Assembly: GCF_002813425.1 (NCBI RefSeq)
Contig: NZ_PHUL01000001.1
Coordinates: 1,054,001 to 1,118,000 of the forward strand
Direction: 5' to 3'
DNA: 64,000 bases
DNA from: Cellulophaga sp. RHA19
GTDB lineage: Bacteria > Bacteroidota > Bacteroidia > Flavobacteriales > Flavobacteriaceae
In this document: piece by piece, positions 46,938-55,894 of the stretch
Layout: every line of letters begins with the position of its first letter
Numbering within the stretch: position 1 is the first letter of the stretch
The notes under the pieces: generated by a model
Databases searched by the model: none
The model's input: only the letters and a program-made list of their open reading frames with translations
Told to the model about the DNA's origin: nothing
Made by a program: the position numbers and the translations under genes

Positions 46938-48539
46938 ATGTTTAAAAATTTAAAAAGCGATTTACCAGCTAGTGTAGTTGTGTTTTTCGTAGCGTTACCT
47001 TTATGTTTAGGTATTGCATTAGCAAGTGGTGCGCCTCTTTTCTCTGGTTTAATTGCAGGTATAATTGGTGGTGTAGTAGTAGGAGCTTTAAGTGGCTCTA
47101 AAATAGGTGTTAGTGGACCTGCTGCAGGTTTAGCAGCTATAGTTTTTACTGCAATACAAGATTTAGGTTATGAAAGTTTTTTAGTTGCCGTTGTTTTAGG
47201 TGGTGTTATTCAATTAATTTTTGGAGCCTTAAAGGCAGGAGTTATTGGTTATTACTTTCCATCTTCAGTAATTAAAGGAATGCTTACAGGTATAGGTATT
47301 ATTATTATTTTAAAACAAATTCCGCACTTTTTTGGAATGGATAAAGATCCACAGGGAGATTTTGCTTTTTTACAAATTGATGGAGAAAATACATTTACAG
47401 AACTTTTAAAAGCTATAAATGCATTAATTAGTGGTAACGTAAGTGTAGGTGCAACAGTAGTAGCATTAATTTCAATGTTTATATTATTATTGTGGTCTAA
47501 TGTTCTGTCTAAAAAAGGAAAGATTTTTCAAATTGTTCAAGGTCCACTAGTGGCTGTTGCAGTTGGAATTGTTTTTTATATTTTAACAAAAGGTTCAAGC
47601 TTAAATATTTCTGTAGATCATCTTGTTGCTGTTCCTGTACCAGATGGCTTTGACAGTTTTATAGGTCAGTTTAATTTTCCTGATTTTTCAGCTATAACAA
47701 ATCCAGAGGTATGGATTATAGCATTTACTATTGCTTTAGTAGCTAGTTTAGAGACTTTGTTATGTGTAGAAGCAACAGATAAGTTAGATCCAGACAAAAA
47801 TGTAACTCCAACAAACAGAGAGTTATTTGCGCAAGGAACAGGTAATATTGTTTCTGGTTTAATTGGTGGTTTGCCTATTACGCAAGTAATTGTGAGGAGT
47901 TCAGCAAACATTCAATCTGGAGGGAAAACAAAATTATCGGCAATTATTCACGGTTTTTTATTGTTAATTTCTGTTATTTTAATTCCTACACTTTTAAATA
48001 AAATACCTTTATCTGTCTTGGCAGCTATATTATTTATTGTAGGTTATAAATTAGCCAAACCAGCATTGTTTAAAAAAATGTATAAACTAGGCTGGAAACA
48101 GTTTATCCCTTTTACAGTTACTGTTTTAGGAATTGTATTTATAAACTTATTGTACGGAATTGGTTTAGGTTTGTTAGTAGGTATTATTGTTATTTTATTA
48201 AAAAGCTACCAAAACTCTCACTTTTTACACATTGAGGACAATAGCAATGGTAAGCACAAAATTAAAATGGAACTTGCAGAAGAAGTTACTTTCTTTAACA
48301 AAGGAGCTATTTTAAAAGAGTTAGACAGTTTACCTAAAGACACCTATTTAGAGTTTGATGTTACTAAAACTAGATATTTAGATTATGACATCATTGAAAT
48401 TTTAGAAGACTTTGCTTTTAAAGCAAAAGAACGTAATATAGATATTAAGTTAATATCAGAAAGAGGTGTAGTAGAGAATCCAGATAGTTTTATAGAATTT
48501 TTTAAGTTGAGACCAAAATCTAACGTTAGTTTAAATTAG
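46938..48539 (+). CDS. SulP-family anion transporter, probable bicarbonate importer
   Basis: This 533-aa protein has about 12-14 membrane helices (LPASVVVFFVALPLCLGIAL, GSKIGVSGPAAGLAA, LVASLETLLCVEATD, IGGLPITQVIVRSSANIQSG) and a short C-terminal STAS domain (about 440-525). SulP proteins carry sulphate, bicarbonate or other anions. The next two genes encode a universal stress protein and a beta-carbonic anhydrase. The linkage to carbonic anhydrase favours sodium-dependent bicarbonate uptake of the BicA type, but transport specificity cannot be read directly. Confidence 0.88.
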   Translation: MFKNLKSDLPASVVVFFVALPLCLGIALASGAPLFSGLIAGIIGGVVVGALSGSKIGVSGPAAGLAAIVFTAIQDLGYESFLVAVVLGGVIQLIFGALKAGVIGYYFPSSVIKGMLTGIGIIIILKQIPHFFGMDKDPQGDFAFLQIDGENTFTELLKAINALISGNVSVGATVVALISMFILLLWSNVLSKKGKIFQIVQGPLVAVAVGIVFYILTKGSSLNISVDHLVAVPVPDGFDSFIGQFNFPDFSAITNPEVWIIAFTIALVASLETLLCVEATDKLDPDKNVTPTNRELFAQGTGNIVSGLIGGLPITQVIVRSSANIQSGGKTKLSAIIHGFLLLISVILIPTLLNKIPLSVLAAILFIVGYKLAKPALFKKMYKLGWKQFIPFTVTVLGIVFINLLYGIGLGLLVGIIVILLKSYQNSHFLHIEDNSNGKHKIKMELAEEVTFFNKGAILKELDSLPKDTYLEFDVTKTRYLDYDIIEILEDFAFKAKERNIDIKLISERGVVENPDSFIEFFKLRPKSNVSLN

Positions 48540-48546
48540 AGGTCGT

Positions 48547-49320
48547 ATGCTAAAAAAGAAATATAAAATTTTAGTTTTATCAGATTTAAAAGAGACTACA
48601 GTTGCTACATTGCAGAGTACTGTAAACTTGGCTAAAACGATAAATGGAGATGTGTCTTTCTTTTATGCAAAAAAGGCATCAGATGTAGTTGTTAGAGACA
48701 ACCAACTGTCTGCTATGCGTTCTATTAATGAACAATACAATAGCACAGACCATATTATAAGTAATATTATTAAGCCAATTTCTAAGGCATCCAATACAAA
48801 AATTAAACATAGTTTTTCTTTTGGCAATGTAAAGAATGAAATAGCAAAACAAATTGAAGAACAACAACCAGATGTGATTGTTTTAGGAAAAAGAAAATCT
48901 AAAATGATTAATATTATTGGTGATCATATTACAGATTTTGTTTTGAAAAATTACAAAGGCTTAGTTTTAATAACTACTAAAAATGGAGAGGTTACACCTG
49001 TTAATAGCTTAACTTTAGGTGTTTTAAATGAAAAAAAAGAGTTTTTTAATTTAAAGTTTATTGAAGATTTAATAAAAAATAGTCAAAAAACAATAACACC
49101 TTTAACAGTTGCAGAAAAAGGAAATAAAGAGCAAGCAATTTTAGATTCTAAAGAAGCTATAGACTTTGTTCCTGAGCAAGGAGGTAATGAAATAAGTTAC
49201 ATATCTAAGTACCTATTAAAAAGTAATATTAATTTACTTTGTGTAAACAGAGCAACAAAAGGTGTACGCAATGTAATAAACAAAGCAGATGTATCATTAC
49301 TATTATACACCAATAAGTAG
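48547..49320 (+). CDS. Universal stress protein between SulP and carbonic anhydrase
   Basis: This 257-aa UspA-type protein has a first domain (KILVLSDLKETTVATLQSTV, DVIVLGKRKSKMI, LVLITTKN) and a degenerate second one ending INLLCVNRATKGVRNVIN. It follows sulP after 7 bases and is the middle gene of the SulP-carbonic anhydrase cluster. It may therefore tune anion transport to energy state; that role is inference. Confidence 0.82.
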   Translation: MLKKKYKILVLSDLKETTVATLQSTVNLAKTINGDVSFFYAKKASDVVVRDNQLSAMRSINEQYNSTDHIISNIIKPISKASNTKIKHSFSFGNVKNEIAKQIEEQQPDVIVLGKRKSKMINIIGDHITDFVLKNYKGLVLITTKNGEVTPVNSLTLGVLNEKKEFFNLKFIEDLIKNSQKTITPLTVAEKGNKEQAILDSKEAIDFVPEQGGNEISYISKYLLKSNINLLCVNRATKGVRNVINKADVSLLLYTNK

Positions 49321-49365
49321 TTGGTAAGTACATTAAAATTATAATAATTTAAAAAATAAAAATAT

Positions 49366-49995
49366 ATGAAAGCACATACTAAAGAGACTCAGTCTACAAT
49401 GACTCCAGAAAAATCTTTACAGTTTTTAAAAGAAGGAAACCAAAGGTTTCAAAGTAACTTAAAAGCGAACAGAAACTTATTAGAACAAGTTAATGATACT
49501 AGTGAAGGTCAGTTTCCTTTTGCAACTATTTTAAGCTGTATAGACTCTAGAGTATCTGCCGAGTTGGTTTTTGACCAAGGTTTAGGAGATATTTTTAGCG
49601 TACGTATTGCCGGTAACTTTGTAAACGAAGATATTTTAGGTAGTATGGAGTTTGGTTGCAAATTAGCAGGTACTAAACTAATTGTAGTTTTAGGACACAC
49701 TAGTTGTGGTGCAATTAAAGGAGCTTGTGACAATGCAGAATTAGGAAACTTAACAGCAATGTTGGCTAAAATTAAGCCTGCTGTAAATGCTGTTGCAGAG
49801 CCAAAAGATGATAGTTTGCGTAACTCTAAAAACTTAGAGTTTGTAGATAACGTATCTGCTAAAAACGTACAACTTACTATAGATAAAATTTTAGAAGAGA
49901 GTAGTGTTCTTGCAGAAATGCAAAAGAATGGCGAAATTAAAATTGTTGGTGCTATGTATGATATTAACTCTGGTGCAGTTAATTTTTACGAATAA
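49366..49995 (+). CDS. Beta-class carbonic anhydrase
   Basis: This 209-aa zinc enzyme interconverts CO2 and bicarbonate. The zinc ligands are visible as the Cys of LSCIDSR, then the His and Cys of LGHTSCGAIKGA; the Asp-Arg dyad is DSR. Length and spacing match the family. It lies downstream of the SulP transporter and the stress protein. A structured, T-rich region that may be its terminator follows at 50054. Confidence 0.93.
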   Translation: MKAHTKETQSTMTPEKSLQFLKEGNQRFQSNLKANRNLLEQVNDTSEGQFPFATILSCIDSRVSAELVFDQGLGDIFSVRIAGNFVNEDILGSMEFGCKLAGTKLIVVLGHTSCGAIKGACDNAELGNLTAMLAKIKPAVNAVAEPKDDSLRNSKNLEFVDNVSAKNVQLTIDKILEESSVLAEMQKNGEIKIVGAMYDINSGAVNFYE

Positions 49996-50053
49996 ATTAT
50001 AGCGCAATAGTTACTAAATTTTACTGGTGTAAACTGGTAAAAAGTAAAGTCAT

Positions 50054-50120
50054 AAATCTCTATCATCAGGTAAAAGACCATAGTTTTAGTCTTATTAGCT
50101 GTTTGGTAGAGATTTTATTT
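50054..50120 (+). terminator. Structured RNA element or branched terminator after the carbonic anhydrase gene
   Basis: An 11-bp outer stem (50054-50064 with 50105-50115, one T-G pair) encloses a 40-base loop that itself holds a 5-bp stem (AAGAC at 50074 with GTCTT at 50089). A T-rich run follows. It may end the carbonic anhydrase transcript. Because it is larger than a normal terminator and lies 65 bases upstream of the next gene, a regulatory RNA is a second possibility. Confidence 0.45.
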
Positions 50121-50152
50121 GTTAATAGATAAAAACATCTGCCTTAAAATAA

Positions 50153-50160
50153 TACCTTTG
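50153..50160 (+). promoter_or_regulatory. Candidate -7 element of the QueD-like gene
   Basis: TACCTTTG matches TAnnTTTG and lies 19 bases before the ATG at 50180. No well-spaced -33 TTG is apparent. Confidence 0.5.
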
Positions 50161-50179
50161 CAGCGCAAAATATGTAAGT

Positions 50180-50629
50180 ATGAGTAATATTAGAATAACC
50201 AAGCAGTTTAGTTTTGAAACCGGTCACGCATTATATGGCTATGATGGTAAATGTAGAAATGTACATGGACATAGTTATAAATTATCTGTTACCGTAATTG
50301 GTTCTCCTATTACAGATACTAACAATGTTAAATGGGGTATGGTTATAGACTTTGGTGATCTTAAAAAAATAGTCAAAGAAGAAATTGTAGATGTGTATGA
50401 CCACGCTACGGTATTTAATAAAAACACACCACATATAGAGTTGGCAGAGGAGTTAACAAAAAGAGGGCACAGTGTAATATTAGCAGACTACCAACCAACT
50501 AGTGAAAATATGGTAATAGATTTTGCTGAAAAAATTAAAGCAAGACTACCACAAAATATTAGCTTACACTCTTTAAAACTACAAGAAACAGACTCTTCTT
50601 TTGCAGAGTGGTACGCATCAGACAACTAA
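50180..50629 (+). CDS. 6-pyruvoyl-tetrahydropterin synthase / QueD family enzyme
   Basis: This 149-aa enzyme has the zinc-binding histidines of the family: His in FSFETGHALYG and the pair in CRNVHGHSYKLSV. The catalytic Cys is in the GKCRNVHGH block and the C-terminal Glu in LQETDSSFAEW. QueD-type members make 6-carboxy-tetrahydropterin from dihydroneopterin triphosphate in the queuosine pathway. No other queuosine gene is in the window, so the choice between QueD and PTPS rests on family trend. It starts a short plus-strand unit with the LpxH-like gene. Confidence 0.88.
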   Translation: MSNIRITKQFSFETGHALYGYDGKCRNVHGHSYKLSVTVIGSPITDTNNVKWGMVIDFGDLKKIVKEEIVDVYDHATVFNKNTPHIELAEELTKRGHSVILADYQPTSENMVIDFAEKIKARLPQNISLHSLKLQETDSSFAEWYASDN

Positions 50630-50663
50630 TTAAAAATTTCTGTTTACGTATCTTTACTAGCAA

Positions 50664-51431
50664 ATGAAAAAAATTACAGTTCCAAAAGGTAAAAAAGTAT
50701 ACTTTGCAAGCGATAATCACTTGGGTGCGCCAACTATGGCAGAGAGTAAACCAAGAGAAAAAAAGTTTGTTGCTTGGTTAGACGAAATTAAAGAAGATGC
50801 TGCTGCAATTTTTTTGTTAGGAGATTTATTCGATTTTTGGTTTGAGTATAAAACTGTAGTTCCTAAAGGTTTTACAAGAACCTTAGGTAAGCTAGCAGAA
50901 CTAACAGATGCGGGTATACCTGTGTATTATTTTGTAGGCAATCATGATCTTTGGATGGATGGTTATTTTGAAGAAGAATTAAACATACCAGTGTACCACA
51001 CACCACAACAATTTTTATTTAACAATACTTCATTTTTTATAGGTCACGGGGACGGTTTAGGACCACACGATAAAGGTTATAAAAGAATGAAAAAGGTGTT
51101 TACAAACCCTGTTTCTAAATGGTTTTACAGATGGTTACACCCAGACATAGGTGTATCTTTAGCTCAATACTTTTCAGTAAAAAACAAAGCAATTTCAGGT
51201 GATGATGATGTTAAGTTTTTAGGCGAAGACAAAGAGTGGTTGGTACAATATGCAAAACGTAAATTAGAAACCAAGCATTATGATTATTTTGTTTTTGGAC
51301 ACCGTCATTTACCAATGACAATAGACCTAAACGGAAAATCTACCTACATTAACCTTGGCGACTGGATTGGTTACTATACTTACGCAGTTTTTAATGATGA
51401 AAAATTAAGTTTAGAAAAACTAGAAAATTAA
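50664..51431 (+). CDS. lpxH: UDP-2,3-diacylglucosamine pyrophosphohydrolase-like (LpxH-type) phosphoesterase
   Basis: This 255-aa metallophosphoesterase has the ordered metal-binding motifs ASDNHLG, GDLFDFWFEY, GNHDLWM, GHGDGLGPHDKGYK and GHRHLP. The FDFWFEY sequence after GDL is typical of LpxH, which makes lipid X from UDP-2,3-diacylglucosamine in lipid A synthesis at the inner membrane. The N-terminal metal motif is DNH rather than the common DxH as DLH, so a neighbouring subfamily is possible. It overlaps the convergent OmpA gene by 4 bases. Confidence 0.88.
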   Translation: MKKITVPKGKKVYFASDNHLGAPTMAESKPREKKFVAWLDEIKEDAAAIFLLGDLFDFWFEYKTVVPKGFTRTLGKLAELTDAGIPVYYFVGNHDLWMDGYFEEELNIPVYHTPQQFLFNNTSFFIGHGDGLGPHDKGYKRMKKVFTNPVSKWFYRWLHPDIGVSLAQYFSVKNKAISGDDDVKFLGEDKEWLVQYAKRKLETKHYDYFVFGHRHLPMTIDLNGKSTYINLGDWIGYYTYAVFNDEKLSLEKLEN

Positions 51432-52549
51432 TTTTCTAACATTTTAAACTCTACCCTTCTGTTTTGTGTACGCCCCTCTTCTGTAGTGTTATCTGCTATA
51501 GGTTTGCTACTGCCGTATCCTATCCATTTTACACGGTTTTCATCAATTCCGCTATCAATTAAATAGCTAGCCACAGCTTTAGCACGTTGGTTACTAAGTT
51601 CTAAGTTTCGTTCTTTAGAGCCAACGGCATCAGTATGCCCATAAATTTCTATAGTAAGCTTGTTGTTGTTGCGTAAAATTGTAGCTAATACATTTATTTC
51701 TTCTTCAGAAACAGTTAGTAAATCGGCTTTGTTAAATTCAAATAAAACGTTTTTAAATGTATATACTTTATTGCGTTCTATTTTTGGTGTGGCATCTGCT
51801 TTTTGTGGTACAGTTTCAGCATACAAAGGAGGCAATTCTCGGTCTTTTGCTTCAACACTAACATCATCTATGTAGTAGTATGAAAAATCTTTCTCATTTA
51901 CCTCAGAGACTTTCATTTTTTGGGTTCTACTATTACTAGCAAAATTTCCAATTGTAAAATTTGTTTCATATCCTTTTGCAGTAAAAGGAATATAAACCTG
52001 CATCCAAATTTGTTTGCTTTTATAAAAAATAGGATCTAGCTGCATATAATGGTCGTACACTAAACCATTAATTTTAGATAGTGTTTTATGTGTAACTAAG
52101 GTTTTTTTACTGTTTGTTATTGTAGAACCAGCAATAGGTTTGTTGGTAAATAAAATACTAAAATCTTCAATAGCTAGAGTAGCATAATCTGCTAAACTCA
52201 CATAAAATGTAACAATATACTTTTTGTCTTTTTCTAGCTTTTCACTTAAAGTACCTTGTACATATTCTCTATAATCTTTGTTAGAGTATGTAAAAATGCC
52301 AGCGTAAGCAAAACCGCTGCGGGCTATTTGTTTTCCGTTATGATTTAAAAAACCTACGGTTCTGCTGCAAGAGTTTAAATAATCTGTAGTGCCTTGTAAA
52401 ATAGACCAGTCATTAACATTGTTTGTAAATTTACCTATGTCACTTGGGCAATTTTTATAATCTTCAAAGCTAGAGTTTTTAACCAAATTTTGTGTAGAGC
52501 CAATTGCACTAACAAGTACTACAAAACATACCGTAAATAATATTCTCAT
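51428..52549 (-). CDS. OmpA-domain lipid- or cell-wall-anchored envelope protein
   Basis: This 373-aa protein has a signal peptide (MRILFTVCFVVLVSAIG). An N-terminal module of about 215 residues begins NLVKNSSFEDYKNCPSDIGK, a pattern seen before OmpA domains in many Bacteroidota proteins and resembling a carbohydrate-binding sandwich. The OmpA/MotB domain follows (about 265-370; FEFNKADLL, IEIYGHTDAVGSKERNLELS, NRRVEFKM). It probably links peptidoglycan to the outer membrane. It is separate from the TSP3-type OmpA at 5382. Confidence 0.88.
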   Translation of the reverse strand: MRILFTVCFVVLVSAIGSTQNLVKNSSFEDYKNCPSDIGKFTNNVNDWSILQGTTDYLNSCSRTVGFLNHNGKQIARSGFAYAGIFTYSNKDYREYVQGTLSEKLEKDKKYIVTFYVSLADYATLAIEDFSILFTNKPIAGSTITNSKKTLVTHKTLSKINGLVYDHYMQLDPIFYKSKQIWMQVYIPFTAKGYETNFTIGNFASNSRTQKMKVSEVNEKDFSYYYIDDVSVEAKDRELPPLYAETVPQKADATPKIERNKVYTFKNVLFEFNKADLLTVSEEEINVLATILRNNNKLTIEIYGHTDAVGSKERNLELSNQRAKAVASYLIDSGIDENRVKWIGYGSSKPIADNTTEEGRTQNRRVEFKMLEN

Positions 52550-52675
52550 TTTTTATATAGGTTGATAACTGCCTCTTTATGAGCTGTAGTGCAAATTTAG
52601 CCAGTTTTTTATCCTGTATTAAACGTAAAAATATAGGGATTTATTTTGTTTAAAGGCTAGAATATTTAAAGTTGA

Positions 52676-53935
52676 TTACTCTTCTTTTTCGTGCTCTTGT
52701 ACATCTTTACTTAGGTCTAATTTTCTAAAGCTAGGAGAAAAAATAGCAGTGGCACCAACTGTAATAAGCGTCATTGTGCCACCAAAAACTACAGCTGTTA
52801 CAGCTCCCATTAGTTTGGCTGTAAGTCCGCTTTCAAAAGCACCAAGCTCATTAGAAGAACCTACAAACATAGAATTTACAGAGGCTACTCTACCACGCAT
52901 ATGGTCTGGTGTTTTTAATTGTAAAATAGTTTGTCTTATAATCATAGACACACCATCTACGGCTCCACTAAAAAATAAGGCACCAACAGACACCCAGAAA
53001 TAGGTAGACAGCCCAAAAACAATAATACAAATACCAAAGGCAAATACAGCAAGCAATAGTTTTTTACCTGCAAATTTATGTAACGGAAAACGAGTAGAGG
53101 TTAACATCATTAAGGCAGCACCAACAGCAGGCGCAGCTCTTAAAATGCCAAAGCCTTGTGAGCCTACTTGTAAAATATCTTGCGCAAAAATGGGTAGTAA
53201 AGCAACGGCACCACCAAATAGTACAGCAATCATATCTAAAGTTAATGCACCTAATACTGCCTTGGTTTTAAATACAAAATTTAAACCTTCTTTTAAGCTT
53301 TTAAAAACAGGCTCGCCAATTTTAGGATTAAGAATTGGTTTTTTAGGAATTTGTAATAACGTAATTAAGGCAAATAATGAAAACCCAAAAATTACACACA
53401 TAGACCAGTGAACACCAATCCAGCTTATAAAAAAGCCAGCTAAAGCAGGTCCTAAAACAGATGCCATTTGCCAAGTAGTACTACTCCAAGTAGCAGCATT
53501 TGGGTATATTTTTTTAGGAACAATTAAGGCAATTAAGGAAAAAATAGTAGGACCCAAAAACGCACGTACCAAGCCGCCTAAGAAAACTAAAAAATAGGTA
53601 ATGTATAAAATAGTCTTAGTTGTAGTTTGCGCTATAACACTTGGCATACTAATAACAAACAAGCCAAAGCTAATTACAGAAAACCCTAAAATACATTTAA
53701 TTAAAAGATTTCTTTTTTCTTTTTGGTCTACAATATGCCCTGCAAATAGTGCCATAGACACGGCAGGAATAACCTCCATAAGTCCAATTATACCTAAAGA
53801 AAGTGGATCTTTAGTTAAGGAGTACACTTGCCATTCTATAACAATAAACTGCATAGACCAAGCAAATACCATAGCAAACCTAACCAGTAAAAAAACATTA
53901 AATTCTTTGTAACGTAGTGCTGCGTACGGATCCAT
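52676..53935 (-). CDS. Major facilitator superfamily transporter (EntS/MFS_3-like)
   Basis: This 419-aa protein has about 12 membrane helices, MFS signatures (GHIVDQKEKRNLLIK between helices 2 and 3) and the short N-terminus NVFLLVRFAMVFAWSMQF. The MFS_3 group includes enterobactin exporters and macrolide pumps; the cargo here is not known. It stands upstream of the OmpA gene on the same strand, 126 bases away. Confidence 0.85.
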   Translation of the reverse strand: MDPYAALRYKEFNVFLLVRFAMVFAWSMQFIVIEWQVYSLTKDPLSLGIIGLMEVIPAVSMALFAGHIVDQKEKRNLLIKCILGFSVISFGLFVISMPSVIAQTTTKTILYITYFLVFLGGLVRAFLGPTIFSLIALIVPKKIYPNAATWSSTTWQMASVLGPALAGFFISWIGVHWSMCVIFGFSLFALITLLQIPKKPILNPKIGEPVFKSLKEGLNFVFKTKAVLGALTLDMIAVLFGGAVALLPIFAQDILQVGSQGFGILRAAPAVGAALMMLTSTRFPLHKFAGKKLLLAVFAFGICIIVFGLSTYFWVSVGALFFSGAVDGVSMIIRQTILQLKTPDHMRGRVASVNSMFVGSSNELGAFESGLTAKLMGAVTAVVFGGTMTLITVGATAIFSPSFRKLDLSKDVQEHEKEE

Positions 53936-53990
53936 TTGAGAACAGTTTAGTTAGTGTAAATGTATTACAATTAGTAAAGAGTTACTAAAC

Positions 53991-54347
53991 TTAATTGTTA
54001 CAGATATCACTTAAAAAATCATCTATATTTAACTGAAAAATAGTGCCCTCTATTAAGTCGTTTATCGCTGTTAACTCATTAACGCTAACAGCCAAACTAA
54101 CTTGTGGTACAGGTGTCTCTAACAGTAATGCTCTGCAAGACTTTTTTTTAGAGCAACAATTACATACAGCATTAGAATTCATAGTGCTTTGTATATGCTC
54201 TGCAAAACGTAGTAATTCTTTTTGTGTAAGTAAAAAACCAGTGTCTCTAAATACTACTTGTATTTTACTACGGTAATTTTTAGGTTCTTTTTTCCAATGA
54301 AAGGCAATTCCAAAATCATTATAATAAATAGCGTCTATGTCTCTCAT
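53991..54347 (-). CDS. Small Cys-rich protein of the haem-locus neighbourhood
   Basis: This 118-aa protein has a CNCCSKKKSCRALLLETP stretch in its middle, four cysteines within ten residues, suggesting metal or iron-sulphur binding. It lacks a signal peptide. No family is recognised with confidence. It lies 11 bases downstream of the FMN-binding gene and is probably in its operon. Confidence 0.7.
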   Translation of the reverse strand: MRDIDAIYYNDFGIAFHWKKEPKNYRSKIQVVFRDTGFLLTQKELLRFAEHIQSTMNSNAVCNCCSKKKSCRALLLETPVPQVSLAVSVNELTAINDLIEGTIFQLNIDDFLSDICNN

Positions 54348-54358
54348 AATTGTATAGG

Positions 54359-54883
54359 TTAAAGAAGTTTTTTATTGTTTAATTTCTGTATAGTTTTAAG
54401 TACATTTTTAACTGCAATTGTCATACTTTTTGCAGAAATAGTTGCACCAGAAATAGCATCTACATTTTCACCATACACAGGTTTTTTATTTATAGATAAA
54501 CCAATAAATTGTTTTAACCAACGCTGTGCACCTATTTGCCTGCCGTGATCTTCTCTGTAAATTAAAACCTTTGTTTTTTTAATACTAAGGTCTTTGTTTA
54601 TAAACACTACATAGTCAAATACGTTTTTCATACTATTTGCTTGCCCAACATAAGCATAGCCAGTTACTGTGTCATCAGTTTTAATTTTAAAAACATAATC
54701 TTTAGGCGGAATCACATCACTTGTGATTCCGCTTAATTTAAAAGATTCTGTACCATAAGCATAGCTTATTGCTGCGTTTACTTTTTTTTGTAATTTTTCT
54801 GGCAATTGGGGGGAATTAAAAGCCAGTAACAAAAATGTAAATGCTGTTATAAATAGTAGGGTTCTTTTATTTTTCAGGTGCAT
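54359..54883 (-). CDS. FMN-binding domain protein of the haem-uptake locus
   Basis: This 174-aa protein has an N-terminal signal or anchor helix (TLLFITAFTFLLLAF) and an FMN-binding domain of the NqrC/RnfG type. The covalent-flavin motif SGATIS lies in VDAISGATISAKSM, with the attachment Thr inside it. It overlaps the DUF6607 gene by 17 bases. In Bacteroidota such pairs often accompany haem TonB receptors and HmuY. It may transfer electrons in the periplasm, for instance to ferric haem. Confidence 0.82.
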   Translation of the reverse strand: MHLKNKRTLLFITAFTFLLLAFNSPQLPEKLQKKVNAAISYAYGTESFKLSGITSDVIPPKDYVFKIKTDDTVTGYAYVGQANSMKNVFDYVVFINKDLSIKKTKVLIYREDHGRQIGAQRWLKQFIGLSINKKPVYGENVDAISGATISAKSMTIAVKNVLKTIQKLNNKKLL

Positions 54884-55790
54884 TTTCTGTTATTCTAGTT
54901 GATGCAAATTTTTGTATTAAAGCAAGTATTTCTTTTTCATTAGCATTTTTACTTTCTAACTCATAAAAATGCATAAATAATGGCTTTTTGTTTACAGCTT
55001 TAGCAAGCTCTATTTCACTGTTTTTAGAGTAAACTTTATTCCAGGCAGACCTAACTTTTGCCCAAAATTTCTTATTGTTTTTCCACCAGTCTTCGGCAGC
55101 TTTACATTGCTCATCTGGTACTCTTACGTAGGTGTTATACCCTTTTTCTTGAGCTAAAAGCACATCTTCCTTACCAGTTTCTCTAATAATTTTGTCGTTA
55201 TCTTGCTCATGTAGCCAACCATAACTAGTTATTTCTTGTCGGTTGCCTCTTGCCATAACATTGTAATCACTTCTTTTAGAGTATTCTCTTCTTGGTAATG
55301 GAGAATCAGATTTGTTTTCCCAGTAATTTTTACCATCAGCATGTATCCAAGTTGCAGACCCGGAGTATCTAGGGCTGTCATCTACTTGGTAAACTAACTG
55401 TGTCCATTGTCCTTTTACTTCATCTTTAGGTAATTCTGTAAATACCCATTTGTTGTCTTTGTTGTAATGAAAAACACGATTGTTCTCATATAACCAATCT
55501 TGTCTCCAATGCTTAATTACCATAGTATCTTTTATAACCAATAGGTGCTGTATAGACAGTTTGTTGTTTTCATCTTCAATTAACTCTGCCCATTCTAAAG
55601 CTCCAGAGGTATAATCTAAATGCTTTTCATAATCAATTTCTGGTGCAAAAGTTTCTGTGTACTTAAAATTCACTTTAAAACAACCACACATATCTTTAAT
55701 AGATTCCTTGTCTAATTGTTTTTTGTCTTGTGCAACTCCTTGCAAACTAAAGCCAACTATTGCTATGACTAAAAAAAGTACTTTTTTCAT
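54867..55790 (-). CDS. DUF6607-like secreted protein, haem-locus partner
   Basis: The start at MKKVLFLVIAIVGFSL (55790) gives a signal peptide and 307 aa; the ORF from 55868 carries 26 non-matching residues. Motifs include CGCFKVNFKYTETFAPE and HWRQDWLYENNRVFHYN, resembling the DUF6607 family. Function is unknown. It is divergent from the deleted haem receptor remnant at 55895 and coupled to the FMN-binding gene by a 17-base overlap, so it probably belonged to that uptake system. Confidence 0.78.
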   Translation of the reverse strand: MKKVLFLVIAIVGFSLQGVAQDKKQLDKESIKDMCGCFKVNFKYTETFAPEIDYEKHLDYTSGALEWAELIEDENNKLSIQHLLVIKDTMVIKHWRQDWLYENNRVFHYNKDNKWVFTELPKDEVKGQWTQLVYQVDDSPRYSGSATWIHADGKNYWENKSDSPLPRREYSKRSDYNVMARGNRQEITSYGWLHEQDNDKIIRETGKEDVLLAQEKGYNTYVRVPDEQCKAAEDWWKNNKKFWAKVRSAWNKVYSKNSEIELAKAVNKKPLFMHFYELESKNANEKEILALIQKFASTRITENAPEK

Positions 55791-55894
55791 AATTGTGTAT
55801 TTGTATGTAATGTCTGTTTTTGTTCTGACAAAAATATTAAATTTATTTAGATTGAATAAAAATAACATATATATTTGTTGAAAAATTATTAGGA

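Noticed and set aside
50121..50179. preQ1 riboswitch upstream of the QueD-like gene
   Set aside because: The short A-rich pseudoknot tail and C-rich loop of preQ1 aptamers are not present.
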